The notes: generated by a model not told the origin, from the sequence alone. DNA of 64,000 bases from Nereocystis luetkeana (GCA_031213475.1 JARUPZ010000019.1:3126770-3190769), one strand, 5' to 3'. Numbered from the stretch's first letter, positions 32,576 through 45,200 are shown. Program-made: numbers and translations.

Positions 32576-32815
32576 GCGATTGGTTAACCTTTTACCTTTA
32601 GCCCAACGGACTAAGACCTTCACAAAAGGCGTCGACGGCAGGACATGGGTCGTTGGTCGTGAGTTCGAATCTCACGTCCACCATGAAATCGCTTTTTAAA
32701 GAAAAGTGAGTTTCCTCTTTTCGACAATCTGAAAACGCTTCTGGATCCCAAGAAATTGGAACCGCGTGTGGTGGCGCGTCGACCCGTAAAATCCGGTCCG
32801 TTCCAGGGGGGGGAG
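32563..32815 (+). mobile_element. Family G SINE-like copy
   Basis: Best copy of the family: CTTTAGCCCAACGGACTAAG (A box), GTGAGTTCGAATCTCAC (B box with a perfect 5-bp T-arm stem), GTCCACCA, then a body with AAAGAAAAGTGAGTTTCC and CCGGTCCGTTCCAGG and a GGGGGGGAGAGCGTTATGAG end. The anticodon and acceptor arms do not fold, so it is a tRNA relic. Confidence 0.65.
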
Positions 32816-32996
32816 AGCGTTATGAGGCTTAGATTGGGTAGGCGGTTGGTTTACCTTTTACCTTTAGCCCAACGGACTAAGACTTTCACAAATAGACCTG
32901 CCGACGACGCCATTTGTGAAGGTCTTAGTCCGTTGGGCTAAAGGTAAAAAGTTAACCAATCGCCTATACCCAATCTATAAGCCTCAGAACATTGGG
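32816..32996. repeat. Family G fold-back (head against head)
   Basis: GGCTTAGATTGGGTAGGCG and CTTTAGCCCAACGGACTAAG occur once forward and once inverted around a short spacer, a 180-bp hairpin similar in plan to the F fold-back at 26146. Confidence 0.75.
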
Positions 32997-33054
32997 GCGT
33001 TGGCCCTCAAAAGCCTTCATAATTTTGGAGTATGCTGGGGAACAGCACGGCAAT

Positions 33055-33400
33055 TGTGAAGGTGTTACCTACTGAGCTATAGGGGTGAGAGATCGATCGA
33101 TTACCCAGCCCAAGGTAATCCTTGTAACACTCTCCCCCCCGCTTAACGGCGGGGTCTTTGGGGCGTCGGATCCGTATACGTCCGTACGCTGACCTACCCG
33201 CTTCGTTTCATTACCTGGGGAACCAGGGAGATGTGTTTTTTTAGGTGTGCACGCGCAAGCGTTTCTGTAAAAGAAACGTTCGAAGTGAGGTTCGAACCCG
33301 TGACCTGGACGACGTCAAGTGTGAAGGTGTTACCTACTGAGCTATAGGGGTAAACGACCGATCCATTACCCAGCCCAAGGTATAATCCTTATAACACAAC
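33055..33400 (-). mobile_element. Family F SINE-like copies, inverted
   Basis: A short piece (33055-33121) and a nearly full copy (33122-33397) with TTCGAACCCGTGACC and ACCTACTGAGCTATAGG. Confidence 0.65.
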
Positions 33401-34144
33401 GCATATTATGGTTGACGCCGCACCAAAACAAGGCAGTCCTACATGATGTGTATGTGACGAATACAAGCTACAAGTACAAGTGTTATTGATACCAAGTTAA
33501 TAGCTGCTGCTGCCGCTCGTTGTGCATACCAGGTATTATATTATTATTATCCTTGCCATTCGACAATGTGTATTGTTGTTCTAATAAACGACTACCCCTG
33601 GTAACAGAAAGTGAAGAACTCTCCAGAACAAAAGCGCGGCGAGGACCTTTAACAATCTGGGAGAAGGGAGATTTAGGTTGGTAGGCTATTCAGGTGTTGT
33701 GGACCCTGTTGGGATCAAGGTACGGGCGAAGACCCAACCCAACCCCTGACTCTAACCCTAACCCTAACCCTAACCCACACCCAAACCGCAGCCAAAACGG
33801 GCCAAAACTCGCCATAAACGCGGCTGGGCCGCGTTTGCATCGAACCAGGAAATTTCTCGGTTGCGGACGACGATTCCGAAGTGCAGACCACGCTACGCAT
33901 TTTTCAAGTCAAAAACATCCCTAAAGATCCCTTCTCCGAGACTGCTAAACCTACTCTAAAAGCGCGGCACAGCAGTATCCTACGACAAATCAGAACTGAT
34001 GTGACGCTCATGAAGATTACTTCGTAAAAACTGCTTGCTGTTGTTGTGTTCTATTAATAGTACTACTACTGTAGCTGTGTGTACGCTTTGCTTGATTTTA
34101 TTTGTACGCACGCATTGTACTAGTACACATACATCTCCTCATAC
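33400..34144. other. Intergenic stretch, no gene seen
   Basis: Apart from the telomere-like tract it holds TACCAGGTA (33527) and TATTAATA (34052). Confidence 0.4.
33733..33776 (+). repeat. Telomere-like (CCCTAA) tract
   Basis: CTAACCCTAACCCTAACCCT followed by AACCC gives about 3.5 units of the TTAGGG-type telomere repeat (written CCCTAA on this strand), with related AACCCAACCCC text just upstream. It is interstitial, not a chromosome end, since gene sequence continues on both sides. Confidence 0.6.
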
Positions 34145-34502
34145 TTTTTTTTTTTTTTTTTTTTGCTCATCCCATTTATTATCTTCGCACATCTTCTTCT
34201 CCCTCTCTCCTTCCTACTCGTATAACTCAGATCCGGGGTCACATAGCAGGCTCTTCTCCCCCCTTCCCGCTACGGTACGTGCCTTCATTTTTATCGCGAG
34301 AAGATTTCAGCCTTTTCTTCCCTCGTCGACTCGCATCGAATTGTGCCTATACCCACGTTGCAAGGCGCTCTCAGCAATTGAATCCTTTTTTATTTTTATT
34401 TATGATAAAGTCAAATGTCCGACCCACCTGGGGCTCGAACCCAGGACTCAAACACAAGTATAGAATTCGCGGTTAACCACTTGAACCACCGGGGCGACCG
34501 GC
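34145..34502 (-). mobile_element. tRNA-derived SINE family E, copy 1
   Basis: On the minus strand: a tRNA-like head (A box TGGTTCAAGTGG, B box GGTTCGAGCCC within CTGGGTTCGAGCCCCAG), a 270-bp body with GACGAGGGAAGAAAAGGC and CTATGTGACCCCGGATCTG, then a 20-base poly-A tail. Against copies 2 and 3 it shows TA doubled to TATA at 34221, 34348 and 34459. Confidence 0.85.
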
Positions 34503-35200
34503 TTATACTTTGTTTGTCCTTTTTCACTCATCATGTTATTACTTGATGGCTTGCCTCTTTTATCGCATCTATCATGAACGATCTTTGCCTTCTTCGCGTT
34601 CTTTTGCTTCTTTGCGTGCTTGCTTTATCGTGCCACACTTTTTCCCCCGGAAAAAGAAAAATACAAATTACATTCGTACAGCAGGTGTGGGGTCCGCAGT
34701 CCGGCGTTACAGCAGTACTTACTTAGTACCACCACACTACAACAGCAAGCAGTACTACTACTTGATGCTCTATCTTACGATGACAGACAACAACAGCAAG
34801 CAACAGCAAGCAGCAGCAGCAGCACAACATGATCGTTCATGTCGACAGGAATGGCACAGCATCATCATCATCAGTGCTGCAGCACATCAACGCGGCACAT
34901 TTTCTTTCTTCTTGTCAATAATGATCTGTAATTTTTGCGAAGACATCAATCTTGACGTTGATGTTCCATGCGATGGTTGCTGGTTCGACGAACGTATATA
35001 CACATGATTCGATTGCTCGTGATTCGTACCTGATTCTTTACGGTTGAATCTTATCTTTGAATCTGGAAAACAGGGGGTCTCGTGTCCCACAGGTATGTAC
35101 CTGGTATTATTACTTTTTCACTTTTTTACGTTTTTTTTTCAAGGAACTTCCCGCCGCTGCCAGGCCTGCATATTATGTACCTGGTAACACAGCAGAGCTA
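34503..35200. other. Intergenic, no supported gene
   Basis: A 165-residue frame (34510-35007) spans a CAG/CAA-rich patch and has no recognisable domain. Confidence 0.35.
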
Positions 35201-35305
35201 TTACGGGGAAACATAGTTAATAGGACCTATGGTATACATAAAAACCTATATATTTGACCATTTTTACTAACAATATTTGGTCCTATTAACTATGGTCCCC
35301 CGTAA
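35201..35305. mobile_element. MITE family A, isolated copy (105 bp)
   Basis: TIR about 27 bp, starting TTACGGGGGACCATAGTTAA in the consensus and ending with its complement (CCCCCGTAA). The core is AACCTATATATTT, ATTTTTACTAACAATATTTG. TA lies on both sides (35199-35200 and 35306-35307). It is too short to code; ends and TA duplication fit a Tc1/mariner-type MITE. Twelve further copies lie between 42.9 and 63.2 kb. Confidence 0.85.
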
Positions 35306-36161
35306 TAGTGTAGGGAATGTAGACTGAAAATGTTACGTAACAAACGCTACTCGAATTTAAGGCTTCTAAACTCGCTTTCCACCACACTAGTTTTTAGTTT
35401 CAGCTCGGTGTCCTCTTCCTGCCTTTCGTTTGGTACCTGACTCCCTTTTACAACCAAGTCGTCACAAGTTAACCAAGGTGGGTTAGGTGCACGCTGTGCC
35501 GGTGCGCAGATTCCCGGTGCGTCCTTCTGTGATGATGATAGCAAAAGCTACAGCAGTAGTAGTATGTTGTACTTGACGTACCAGTACGGAACATCACAGG
35601 CCATGATCATAGAATGTCCACACACACAGGCCTTCTACCTGGAGGTGCTTGGTGAGCTTTGCCGGAGGCTGTAAAGCTGCTGCTGTATGTAACAGCCCTT
35701 GGTAAAGTCCAAGACGCGTCGAGCCTTCGGTGGTACAGAGAGATAAGACAGGGAGAGAGGTATAAAGAACAGCAGTACATACAGCAGCGCCTCGATGTTC
35801 GATATTGCTGTAGATGTACGAGTACTGCATTGTTCCGCTTCACTAGCAGAGAGCCCAAGAAGTCCATTTTTCTTTCTATACAATAAAATAGATACCGGTA
35901 CAGGAGTGCCTATAATATCAGGACAAATAAAAGAAGCTCCTCCTCGTATCCTGCTCTCTCCTGCTCTCCTTGACTCGAGCGAACCATCAGACATCGGCAG
36001 CCCAGCAAGCACCCCTCACCTATCGTCCTGGGGAGAGAACAACGTCATCAGCCTACCGAGAAGAGAGATAGCGCTACTATACATACAGCAGCACTACTAC
36101 TACTACTACTACTACTGCTCGTACCAGCAAAAATAAGAGGCGGAGAGCGGCGGGCGGCATC
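35306..36161. promoter_or_regulatory. Upstream region and 5' UTR of the annexin gene
   Basis: No other gene is credible here. The last 100 bases carry a (CTA)n run and a GGCGGAGAGCGGCGGGCGGC block just before the annexin ATG. A clear TATA box is not visible. Confidence 0.3.
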
Positions 36162-36254
36162 ATGGGGAACGAGTTTACGGCCGAGCAGGTTGACAGCTCG
36201 AACAACGTCGGAGAAATTATCAAGGTCGTTCAAGAGGAAACCAATGCTCTGAAG
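36162..36254 (+). CDS. Annexin exon 1 (N-terminus)
   Basis: MGNEFTAEQVDSSNNVGEII and 11 more residues, donor AAG|gtatgg, phase 0. It precedes the core as an annexin N-terminal tail would. Its assignment rests on frame, strand and position, since no repeat lies in it. Confidence 0.5.
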
Positions 36255-39200
36255 GTATGGATATCATATCGTATGAGTGAATATACTGCAGGCAGTGCGT
36301 AGTCGTGCCAGGTATAATTTCTTGTGTCGAAATGATGAAACACGACAATAATTATCACACACGAGGTATTATATAATACGAGCAGCATCGCGGCCGTGGC
36401 GACACGCATGGCAGAAGAAGCAAGCGCTCCTATGTGCCCGAACGCGACGTCAGAACTCAGAACGCATACGGCACGCGTGTATATAGCTTGATACTGCATC
36501 TGCACACTTGTCGTCTTTGCAGAGACAGCACTTCTGCGTATTATGGTGCGTGCTTCTTACTCGCCCTATCTATCTATGATGTTGGCGTACCTACCTGGCA
36601 TACCTACCTGGTACGAGTATGCTATACTCGTACAACGCCACAACACGCAAACTTTGACCTTGTGCCTGACTGCTGATGATGGGTGAATGATCCTCTCATT
36701 TTTTCGTATGATGCATGCATGTGTGTACCGCTGTAGTACGAGTATAACAGAACATCAGACTCGCCAAGAATATCAGCACCAAACAGCAGGCACCCAAGGC
36801 GATGAGGCCACCCACTTTCTATGCTATCGTGCTCTCTGCTTGTCATTTTCTCTCTGTCTGTTGTGCTCTTATTGTGCGTGGTGCTTCAACCGTTTTGATA
36901 ACGACTGTGTCTCTCCTCTCTCCTCTCTCCTCTCTCCTCCTCCGCCTTCTCTCGCTCGACCCGACACGAGGTCGGTCAATGCAATCAATTGTAGTTTTTG
37001 CGGGAAATTCATGCGCTCGTGTGAGATAACGCACGGTAAAATAATCAATGAATTTAAAATCAAGCAAATGTGTGTGAGATGGGTCATCTCAGGTTCGACA
37101 TGGGTCTGCAGCAAAATTCTCTTCATCTACGAGTACGAAGCGTGTATGAGTATGTAGCGTGTATATAGGACACGCCAGGTATCGGTGATGCTCGGCACGG
37201 CGAGCCGAGCGGAAGTGATCGAGAGGCAAGACACGAGTCATCTCACATGCCAGCTGTCATCAGTAACTACTTGGCGATGGAGGCTGGTAATTTCCCGCTT
37301 CAATAGAGGGGTTTCCCCGTAAAAAAAAACCGTCGTAAATCGTTGCGAAGTTCGCCGTGACGTTTGAACCACAGCAGTCTGGCGAGTAGTCTGCGGAAAT
37401 GATGTAGATCTCGACGTTCGGCCCGCTTTTTCATCTATTAATACCAGGTATTATATTTCCCAGGGATGCGTATTTCCTCACCCGGAACCCAAAAATTTCC
37501 GGGAAACAGCCTTTTTCAGCTTTTCCAAAAAATTTCCCCTATTTCCTCTCGTTCGAGGAAAAAAAGGCGTAATTTTGGGGGGGGGACAAAAAATATCATC
37601 CCCGGGTGGCCCATGCACTACATAAAGCACAAGTATAAGATTCGTTCAGGCCTTCGGACAGACATTTTCGATCATTTTCACTCTACCGGCACCAGGTGCA
37701 CAGCAGTAGTAGCAGTTGCGCACAATGCAAGTACTTTAGTAAATGTTCATCGGTTTCAGTTGATTTTTAATTGTTCATGTCCTCGTTGATTTCGTCCTGC
37801 AGCAATTTGATACTGGAATAGTAGGACTACTGCCGCAGTACTGATAGCGATCTCTCATGTACGAATATACTTATGATATGTCGCGAGGTAAATCAGCAAC
37901 ACAAAGCGCAAAGCAGGAAGTGAGCAGTTACAGCAGTGCGCTGCTTCGTACGCGTGTAGCGATCGCGACCTTATCCGCGACTAGAAACTGTAAACATGGA
38001 CGCTGGACGCCTCAACGAAATCCCAGCGTCCCAGCTGCATCTGCGCCGAGTTCACCCTTTCCATTCGAATATGTCAGCTCATATATATGATTATATTTTA
38101 TATTGTATTAATAGTACATTCCTTCGATGATTCCGCTCGCCATAACATCCAATTCCTCGCAGCAAAACATCACATGCGTACGCAACGCAATGGGCAGCGC
38201 TACATTCCCAAATAGTCGCAAGTGCACAGCTTAGCAGCGTTTGAAAAAAAAAACGGGGGTTTCCATTCTATATGGAGGCGTTATTTGCCCGGGGATAGGG
38301 GACGCGAAGAATTTCCTCTGAAAAAAATTATTACCTCGAGCCCTATTAATTTCGGGTAATTACCGCTACCGGGAAATACGCATCCCTGGTTATTGTGCCG
38401 ATCGCGCATTCCTCATACTCTCATCACCTACCACAGATACAAAGCATGAACCCGCAAGAACTAAAACCTCCGGTTATCAACCGGCGCTGCTGCCGTTGTA
38501 CACCCCTTCCATTCGAGGTTCCAATCACGTGTGTGTTGATTACTGTATGTATGCCTGAAGCTCGTACAGCAGCAGTTGCTGCTGTAGTGGTATAAAACAC
38601 TCGTATCTGGACAGCAAGCTTCAAGAACGCAAAATCATATGGAGCGATCCTCCGTCCTGCTTCTTCGTACATCATACTCGTACGAACGCCATGTATATGC
38701 CCCGAATGACCCGCTACATACAACCTCAAGCACAACCTGCTGCGGTGCCGCCGCCTGCGTTATTCCCCCCCCTGCTCATCATCCTCGTCCTTTTCATCTG
38801 CCTCCTCCACCCCGCTCGAACCTCCAACGACAGCAGCAGCTCCCCCACCTCTCGTGCCCACAAATTCCAACTCCGGTGAGCGTCCCAGCAAGCCAAAGCT
38901 ATCACCCAGACGCACTGGAGAGCTGTTGCTCCCGGTCGCCCTCTCAGGCCCAACGCCATCCCCCTCGACCCCCAGTCCGAAATGCTACGGCTCTCCACAG
39001 CCTTGGCGATGGTCTCGGCTCGGCGGGGTGCCATTGCAAAGGGAATGTCTTTTGCGCTCGCTGTTGGTGTGGTTGCATGCCCCTTGCTGCGTGCACCCGA
39101 GGACATGTTTCCTCTCGTCGACAAGAAACTCAACATGCGATCAGCGCAGAGCTGTAGATGGGTTTCACACGAACAGAAAGCAGGATCTATCTCCCGCGGT

Positions 39201-42200
39201 GCCGGCCGGCCACACGTTGAAGCGGTATTGTCGTCGTGGCACACTGCTGCAGCTGCTGCTGTGGATTGCTTACAGCGCACGAGATGAGGGATGCCAAGGC
39301 TGGGAGATGGGGATGGCCTGGCTGCGGTCTGTTCGCAGCTGTTCATCCTCACACGACGAAAAAAAATACCTGGTATGCGGTAGAAGTACCTCTCAGATTT
39401 TTTCGTCGTGGTAAAATTTCTAGGTTTTTGAATTTTTACATATAATTTGGCGGCGTAACCTCGAGACGACTTTCTTTTTGCGAGACGACGAACTTTACGA
39501 CTTTCTTTTTTTACGGGGAAACCCTACTAGTAATAAATTATTGAATACCAAGTATTTAATACTGATATCAACAGATCTGGAAGATCTGCCGCCGCTCTAT
39601 TAATAGTACAAGACTCAATAATACCCACGATCTATAACTAGTGGACAAACGAAACACCTTCTGTCCATGCACGATCTTGCAAGACCAGTGAAGATACGTA
39701 ACTACGGTACAGTAACGACCTGAGACTCACATGAAAGTCATATACCCGCAACGATAGCGAGCTATTAATACCAGTTACCTGGTATTACGGAAGACCTCTA
39801 CGTGGGAGTATGTGGGATGTAGAATCTATCTACACTATATATTTGAACCCTCTTACCAGGTATTATTAATATATACTGGTACTGCAGTCCCGTTTTGGGG
39901 ACAAACCACACATGATACCAGTAGTGAGTGAGTGGTTTGTCCCCAAAACGGGTGGTTTGTCCTCGAAACGGGACTGGCAGTACTAAAAATGGGTTAATAT
40001 TTGCTGGTATTCTGTCTGCATGTGATTGGGTAGCGCGACCCACAGCGCTTCAGCCCCGCCTTGCCTCATGGGTAGGGAGGCTAGGTGCCACTAGCAGCAG
40101 AAGACCGGGTCTCATGGCGCGCCGAGCCGCGGCCGTGGCTCAATCCCGAGGCAGTTCTGTCAGCCATCTCCTACTGTAGCAAGCCTAGCTACTGATGTCC
40201 ATTTTGAATACAATTCTGGCAGCTGATTGGTTGTCCAAATCCACGTCCGGGACCGCTGGCTCTTTCTAGAAGATAGTATGTTGAACAGAGCCATCGAGGC
40301 ATCGAGATTCCGCCTCCCCCGGAGAGGTAAGAGGTCAAATCCCCGGATCAGAAATCCCCCCATAGCTCTACCCACTGGGGACGAAAACTGCGATTCGCCG
40401 GGTCGACACTGCCTCGCACGGTGTGGAAACCCGACCCCCATAGACTGATCACTGATTGCGTTAGACTACTGGGGCCAGCGGCATCCGGGTACGGTAGGGT
40501 CCCATCCCCGTATCAGACACCCTTCCATACATGTACAACTCCAACAACCCGCGGGCCTGAAAACGGTGATTCCCCGGGTCGACACTGCCTCGCACAGTGT
40601 GGAAACCCTACCGCCTGAGGCTGATCGCTGCTTGGCAGAGATTCATGGAGTAAGCGGCACCCGGGGATGATAGGGTCCCATCCCCTGACCAGAAATCCTT
40701 TCATGCATCTACAACTCTGACAACCCGGGGACGTAGACCGACATCCCCCTTACCGACACCGCCCCGCGATGTGTGGAACCACAACCAGGTGGTATTTATG
40801 TATTTATGATATGTACTACAAGGCGCTTCGCTCCGCGGGCGGCCTACGCCGCCCGCTACGCTCGCTCAGGAAGGAAAAAAGTACATCAAATTATGCGAAG
40901 CGAACAGAGGTCCACGATTGAGTTTAGTTTTTTCAAGGATCGTAATTGCAAACCGGCGACTTGATAATGCCAAGAGTCCTGCCGCCTTGCTTCAGGAAAA
41001 AACAGCTCCGACGTTAGCTTGGATGCCACATATACGCTTCGCGTCGCGGATGTCGTACGTACGTACATACCCCAGGTAGGGTACTACTACTGTCTGTACT
41101 TATTTTCTTCTTTCGACATGCTCTATGTCTGTACTGTATGTACGAAGAAAGCGAAAGCACAGCACGGCACAGCAGCAAAAACAATGAAAATGAAACCGAA
41201 AACTCGGAAAGGGAAAAAATCCCCGTCCCCTCTCGTGTAATATTTTTCTGCCTGATTGGGACACCTTACCCCCGGTCGAAAAGAAGAAAAGAAAAAATCG
41301 CACAGAAGAGCTTCTCTCTCAGCCTCGTACGCCGCCCGCCCCTCTCGCGACCACCTCGCTACCGATTCGGTCCGGGTAAAGCTTTTATCACTCTCTGCCA
41401 CAATCAGCCCCGTCGCCCGCCTCGCGTGAAGCCCGGTGCTCACCATGGCCGTCGTTCGCCAGCTCGATAACGTTGGTGTTCAAACTGCACACCTCCCCCT
41501 TTCAACTTCAGCGTGGTCGCAAAAATAAGCACCGCTTGAATATTATCTTGCCATCCCGAACGACCTTCATAACTCGTACATACTCTATCAACCATCATAA
41601 ATCGAAGCCAGACAAAGCCCATTCATGCATCCCTCGTGTCTCGAGGCACACGCGACGCCTAGGCACGAAACTGGCGACCGCGCTCCTTGCAACCCCCCCT
41701 CTACCCGCTGACACCCGCGACGGTGCCGGGTCCTCCCGCGATGCCGTGCTCGGAGAACACGCACGCACACGAAACGAAAGAAGAAAAAAGGAAGAAAGTA
41801 CCGAGAAAACAAAGAACTGCTGGAAAGGTCCGGCAAGTAATGAAAGGAGGCGGTTTGGAAGTGGGAGCTCTGAGAGCCCAGGGATGCACCAACGGAGCAC
41901 GCTCAGGGGTTGTGATCTAAGTATGTAGTTCTATATGCATGAGAGTGGGCGACTGCTGTATTAATCCGCCATCGCCTATATCAGGTACCCGTAGCTATTT
42001 TTCATAATGTAGCCACAATAGTAAAAGTACCATCGCCGCGATCATATGATCAGGCCGACTTTTAGTCCGTACTGACTGGTATCGGACATGAACAGCAAAA
42101 CGTTACGAACACACGCCGAGCAGATCACGATCTATCTACTGTACCAGTAACAATCTAGATCGTCTAGATCATGTACAAACATATCTACAGCTACTACTGC

Positions 42201-45200
42201 TGTAGTAGTAACCTGCCGTTCTGAGGCGCTGTGCAGGATCTGTACACAGCACAGATCCAACCCACGCACGGGGAAACACGTCCTACAGTACGTATAATAG
42301 ATCATCATGGGCATATTACGGCTCCGACGCGGCAACCGAACTATTATCAGTAATGCTGTTAAAAAAGTAGTTCGTACTTACTGTAGTACAGACCAAGAAT
42401 ATATCTGCCCTGCAAGGTCTACCACTAATCATCGTCAAGTGTTTTTTTTGTTTTGTTTTTTTCTCATCCCATTCATTATCTTGGCACATCTTCTTCTCTC
42501 TCTCCTTCCAACTAGTAACTCAGATCCGGGGTCACATAGCAGGCTCTTCTCCCCCCTTCCCGATACGGTACGTGCCTTCATTTTTATCGCGAGAAGATTT
42601 CAGCCTTTTTTTCCCTCGTCGACTCGCATCGAATTGTGCCTACCCACGCTGCAAGGCGCTCTCAAAAATTGAATCCTTTTTTATTTTTGCAAATAAAGTC
42701 AAAGCCCGACCCACCTGGGGCTCGAACCCAGGACTCACACAAGTAGAATTCGAGGTTAACCACTTGAACCACCGGGGCGACCGGCGTCAGTGTGGATCCG
42801 ATCATCTGTCCCATGCGTGCAAGGTTTCCACGGTGCCGAGGAGGCCAAGCTGGTCTGGTCAATATGTGGTGCAGGCAGAGCGAGCTGTGACGGGCAAAAG
42901 CGGTCCTCTTCCTCGAAAGGATGCAAGCGCGCTCTTTTCTCCGCCTCTACTATTATACTACGGGGGTCCATATTAAATACAAACCTACCGTCTATACAAA
43001 AACTTATATATTCCCCTTTCTTTACTACTACGGGGGACCATAGTTGATAGGACCAAATATTGTTGGTACAAATGGTTAAATATATACTGGTAGGTTTTTA
43101 CCTATACCACAGGTCCTTTTAACTATGGTCCCCCGTAATAACAATGTTTGGTCTTATTTACTATGGTCCCCCGTATTACGATACTATTACTATTGTAGTG
43201 TTGATAGTAGTTTTTTTGTTTCTTTTTTACCTTCGTTTTTGAGCGTACAGACGGAGTGGAGTTTTGTGTGACCATGTGACAATGCCCCTGCTCCTGCCCC
43301 TGCCCCCCCCCCCCTTTTTTTGGAGCTAAACGGCTCTGAAGTTCACGGCAAGAGGTATTATACGTACAGTATTTCGGTTGCCCCTTTTGGGACTGCAGTC
43401 CCGTTCTTGGGACAAACCACTCACATCGATCTGGGGACAAACTATTCAGAATGTGAGTGGTTTGCCCCCAGAACGGGACTGCAGTCCTAAAAGGCTCAGC
43501 GTTTTTTTTTTAAATCATGACCCGGTTCCTTATTAGACCTATGCCAATGGTACAGCGAAGTTGCAATAAAAAGTTTGAATTTCAAAGATACCCGCCAAAA
43601 AAAATCAGAACACGCCTCCTATGGGCCACCTAAAAAAAAAAAAAAGTTCCTAACTTTTGGAAAAGCCCAAAAAAAGCAAATCTGGGGCCGATGTTGGGCC
43701 AACATCGGCTTGAGAAAAACTCAGGCCGATCTTTGCTCCGAAGCGGCGAGATTCCGAGTCCTCGACAGACATCGATCAACAAATCCAACGATTGCGTCAC
43801 GAATTATGAACGGAGTGCGCTCGTTAGGGGCTCCGACCCACCCTAGGGTCACCGTCTTCACACCATGGCCGGTGTCATGTGGCGGGAGCTGACCAGGCGT
43901 GTGATAAAAAAACATTTGGCCGCTGGTTTGCACAAAACAGAAGACGAAACTTCTCCATCCGTCTCGAATGGCAAAAAATAGTCTTTTTTTCAGGTTTGGG
44001 AGGATACCGTAGGACGCCGCCGGCAAGCTCTCGCCCCCTAGACCATGGATCCACCTGATATCTTCGAGTCCGTCATCTATACTCGTTGGGCTTGCCAGAT
44101 ACCGAGTGGGTTGGCCGTGGGCTAAGTCTATGTCGAGATCGAGCGTCGATCGTCGCACGAGCTGGTTCCTATCAGCGTGTTGACAATTTGCGACCAGAAA
44201 AACACAAATTGCGCCGCCTGCAGCCGTTGGGGAAAAAACAATAAAAAATAAAACATTTTTCTCTTTTTTTCCCACGGCGGCGGTACGAGAAAAATTTGGG
44301 CTGTTTTTTGAAAGCCATATATTTGAAAAAAATCTTTTCAACTTCGCGTTTCCATTGGCATAGGTCTTAACCTCAAATCCTCGGGAAAATGTCATTCTTC
44401 TTGTTTTGCAAACTTGGGGTCATTCTTATGGGAGAGTTTTTTGTTTTTTTTCCCAATTGTTCTACATTTTTTTCGCGCAATTGTTCAATCTTCCATATTT
44501 TCCTGATTTTTTTACCAAATGTCTAAAATTTAACGAAGTTGATTTTATTGCTTCTGGAGAATTTCACGAACAGTGACAGAACGCCTCCGTGTATTTATAC
44601 ATATCTCCAATCCATGCCCAAGCCGGTCGCCCCGGTGGTTCAAGTGGGTCACCTCGAATTCTACTTGTTTGAGTCCTGGGTTCGAGCCCCAGGTGGGTCG
44701 GGCTTTGACTTTATTTGCAAAAATAAAAAAGGATTCAATTTTTGAGAGCGCCTTGCAGCGTGGGTAGGCACAATTCGATGCGAGTCGACGAGGGAAGATA
44801 AGGCTGAAATCTTCTCGCGATAAAAATGAAGGCACGTACCGTAGCGGGAAGGGGGGAGAAGAGCCTGCTATGTGACCCCGGATCTGAGTTACGAGTTGGA
44901 AGGAGAGAGAAGATGTGCGAAGATAATGGATGGGATGAGAAAAAAAAAAAAAAAAAAAAATCCGACAATGTGCAGCATGATTTTCAACATTGATCACTCA
45001 TAACTTTCCCGGAAGAAGAAATCTCCAATTATTTTCAAATTTTGGAAATTATGGAAAAAAGGCTCTCCAATAACAAGAATTGAGCCTTAGAAGTTTTTGT
45101 ACTCGTATACCGAGGCCGTGGGGGAGTATTCATCAACCATTGCAATTTCGTTTGTTCTTGAGTTTTTGGGTGAGACATGAGAGGACGGCAGGTATTGTTT

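Noticed and set aside
25914..33360. tRNA genes at the TAGCTCAGTAGG/GGTTCGAACC and AGCCCAACGG/GAGTTCGAATC sites
   Set aside because: A and B boxes are present, but acceptor and anticodon arms do not close and the sequences recur as parts of longer repeats, so they are SINE-like relics.
34430..34500. A tRNA gene at the GGTTCGAGCCC boxes (also 42710 and 44690)
   Set aside because: The same head is followed each time by one 270-bp body and an A-rich tail, which defines a SINE.
35201..35305. MITE A hairpins as terminators or regulatory RNA hairpins
   Set aside because: Thirteen dispersed copies with TA duplications, two nested, fit transposition; nothing links them to transcript ends.
38726..39352. 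208-codon minus-strand frame
   Set aside because: It overlaps an equally open plus-strand frame in GC-rich DNA and shows no domain or splice signals.
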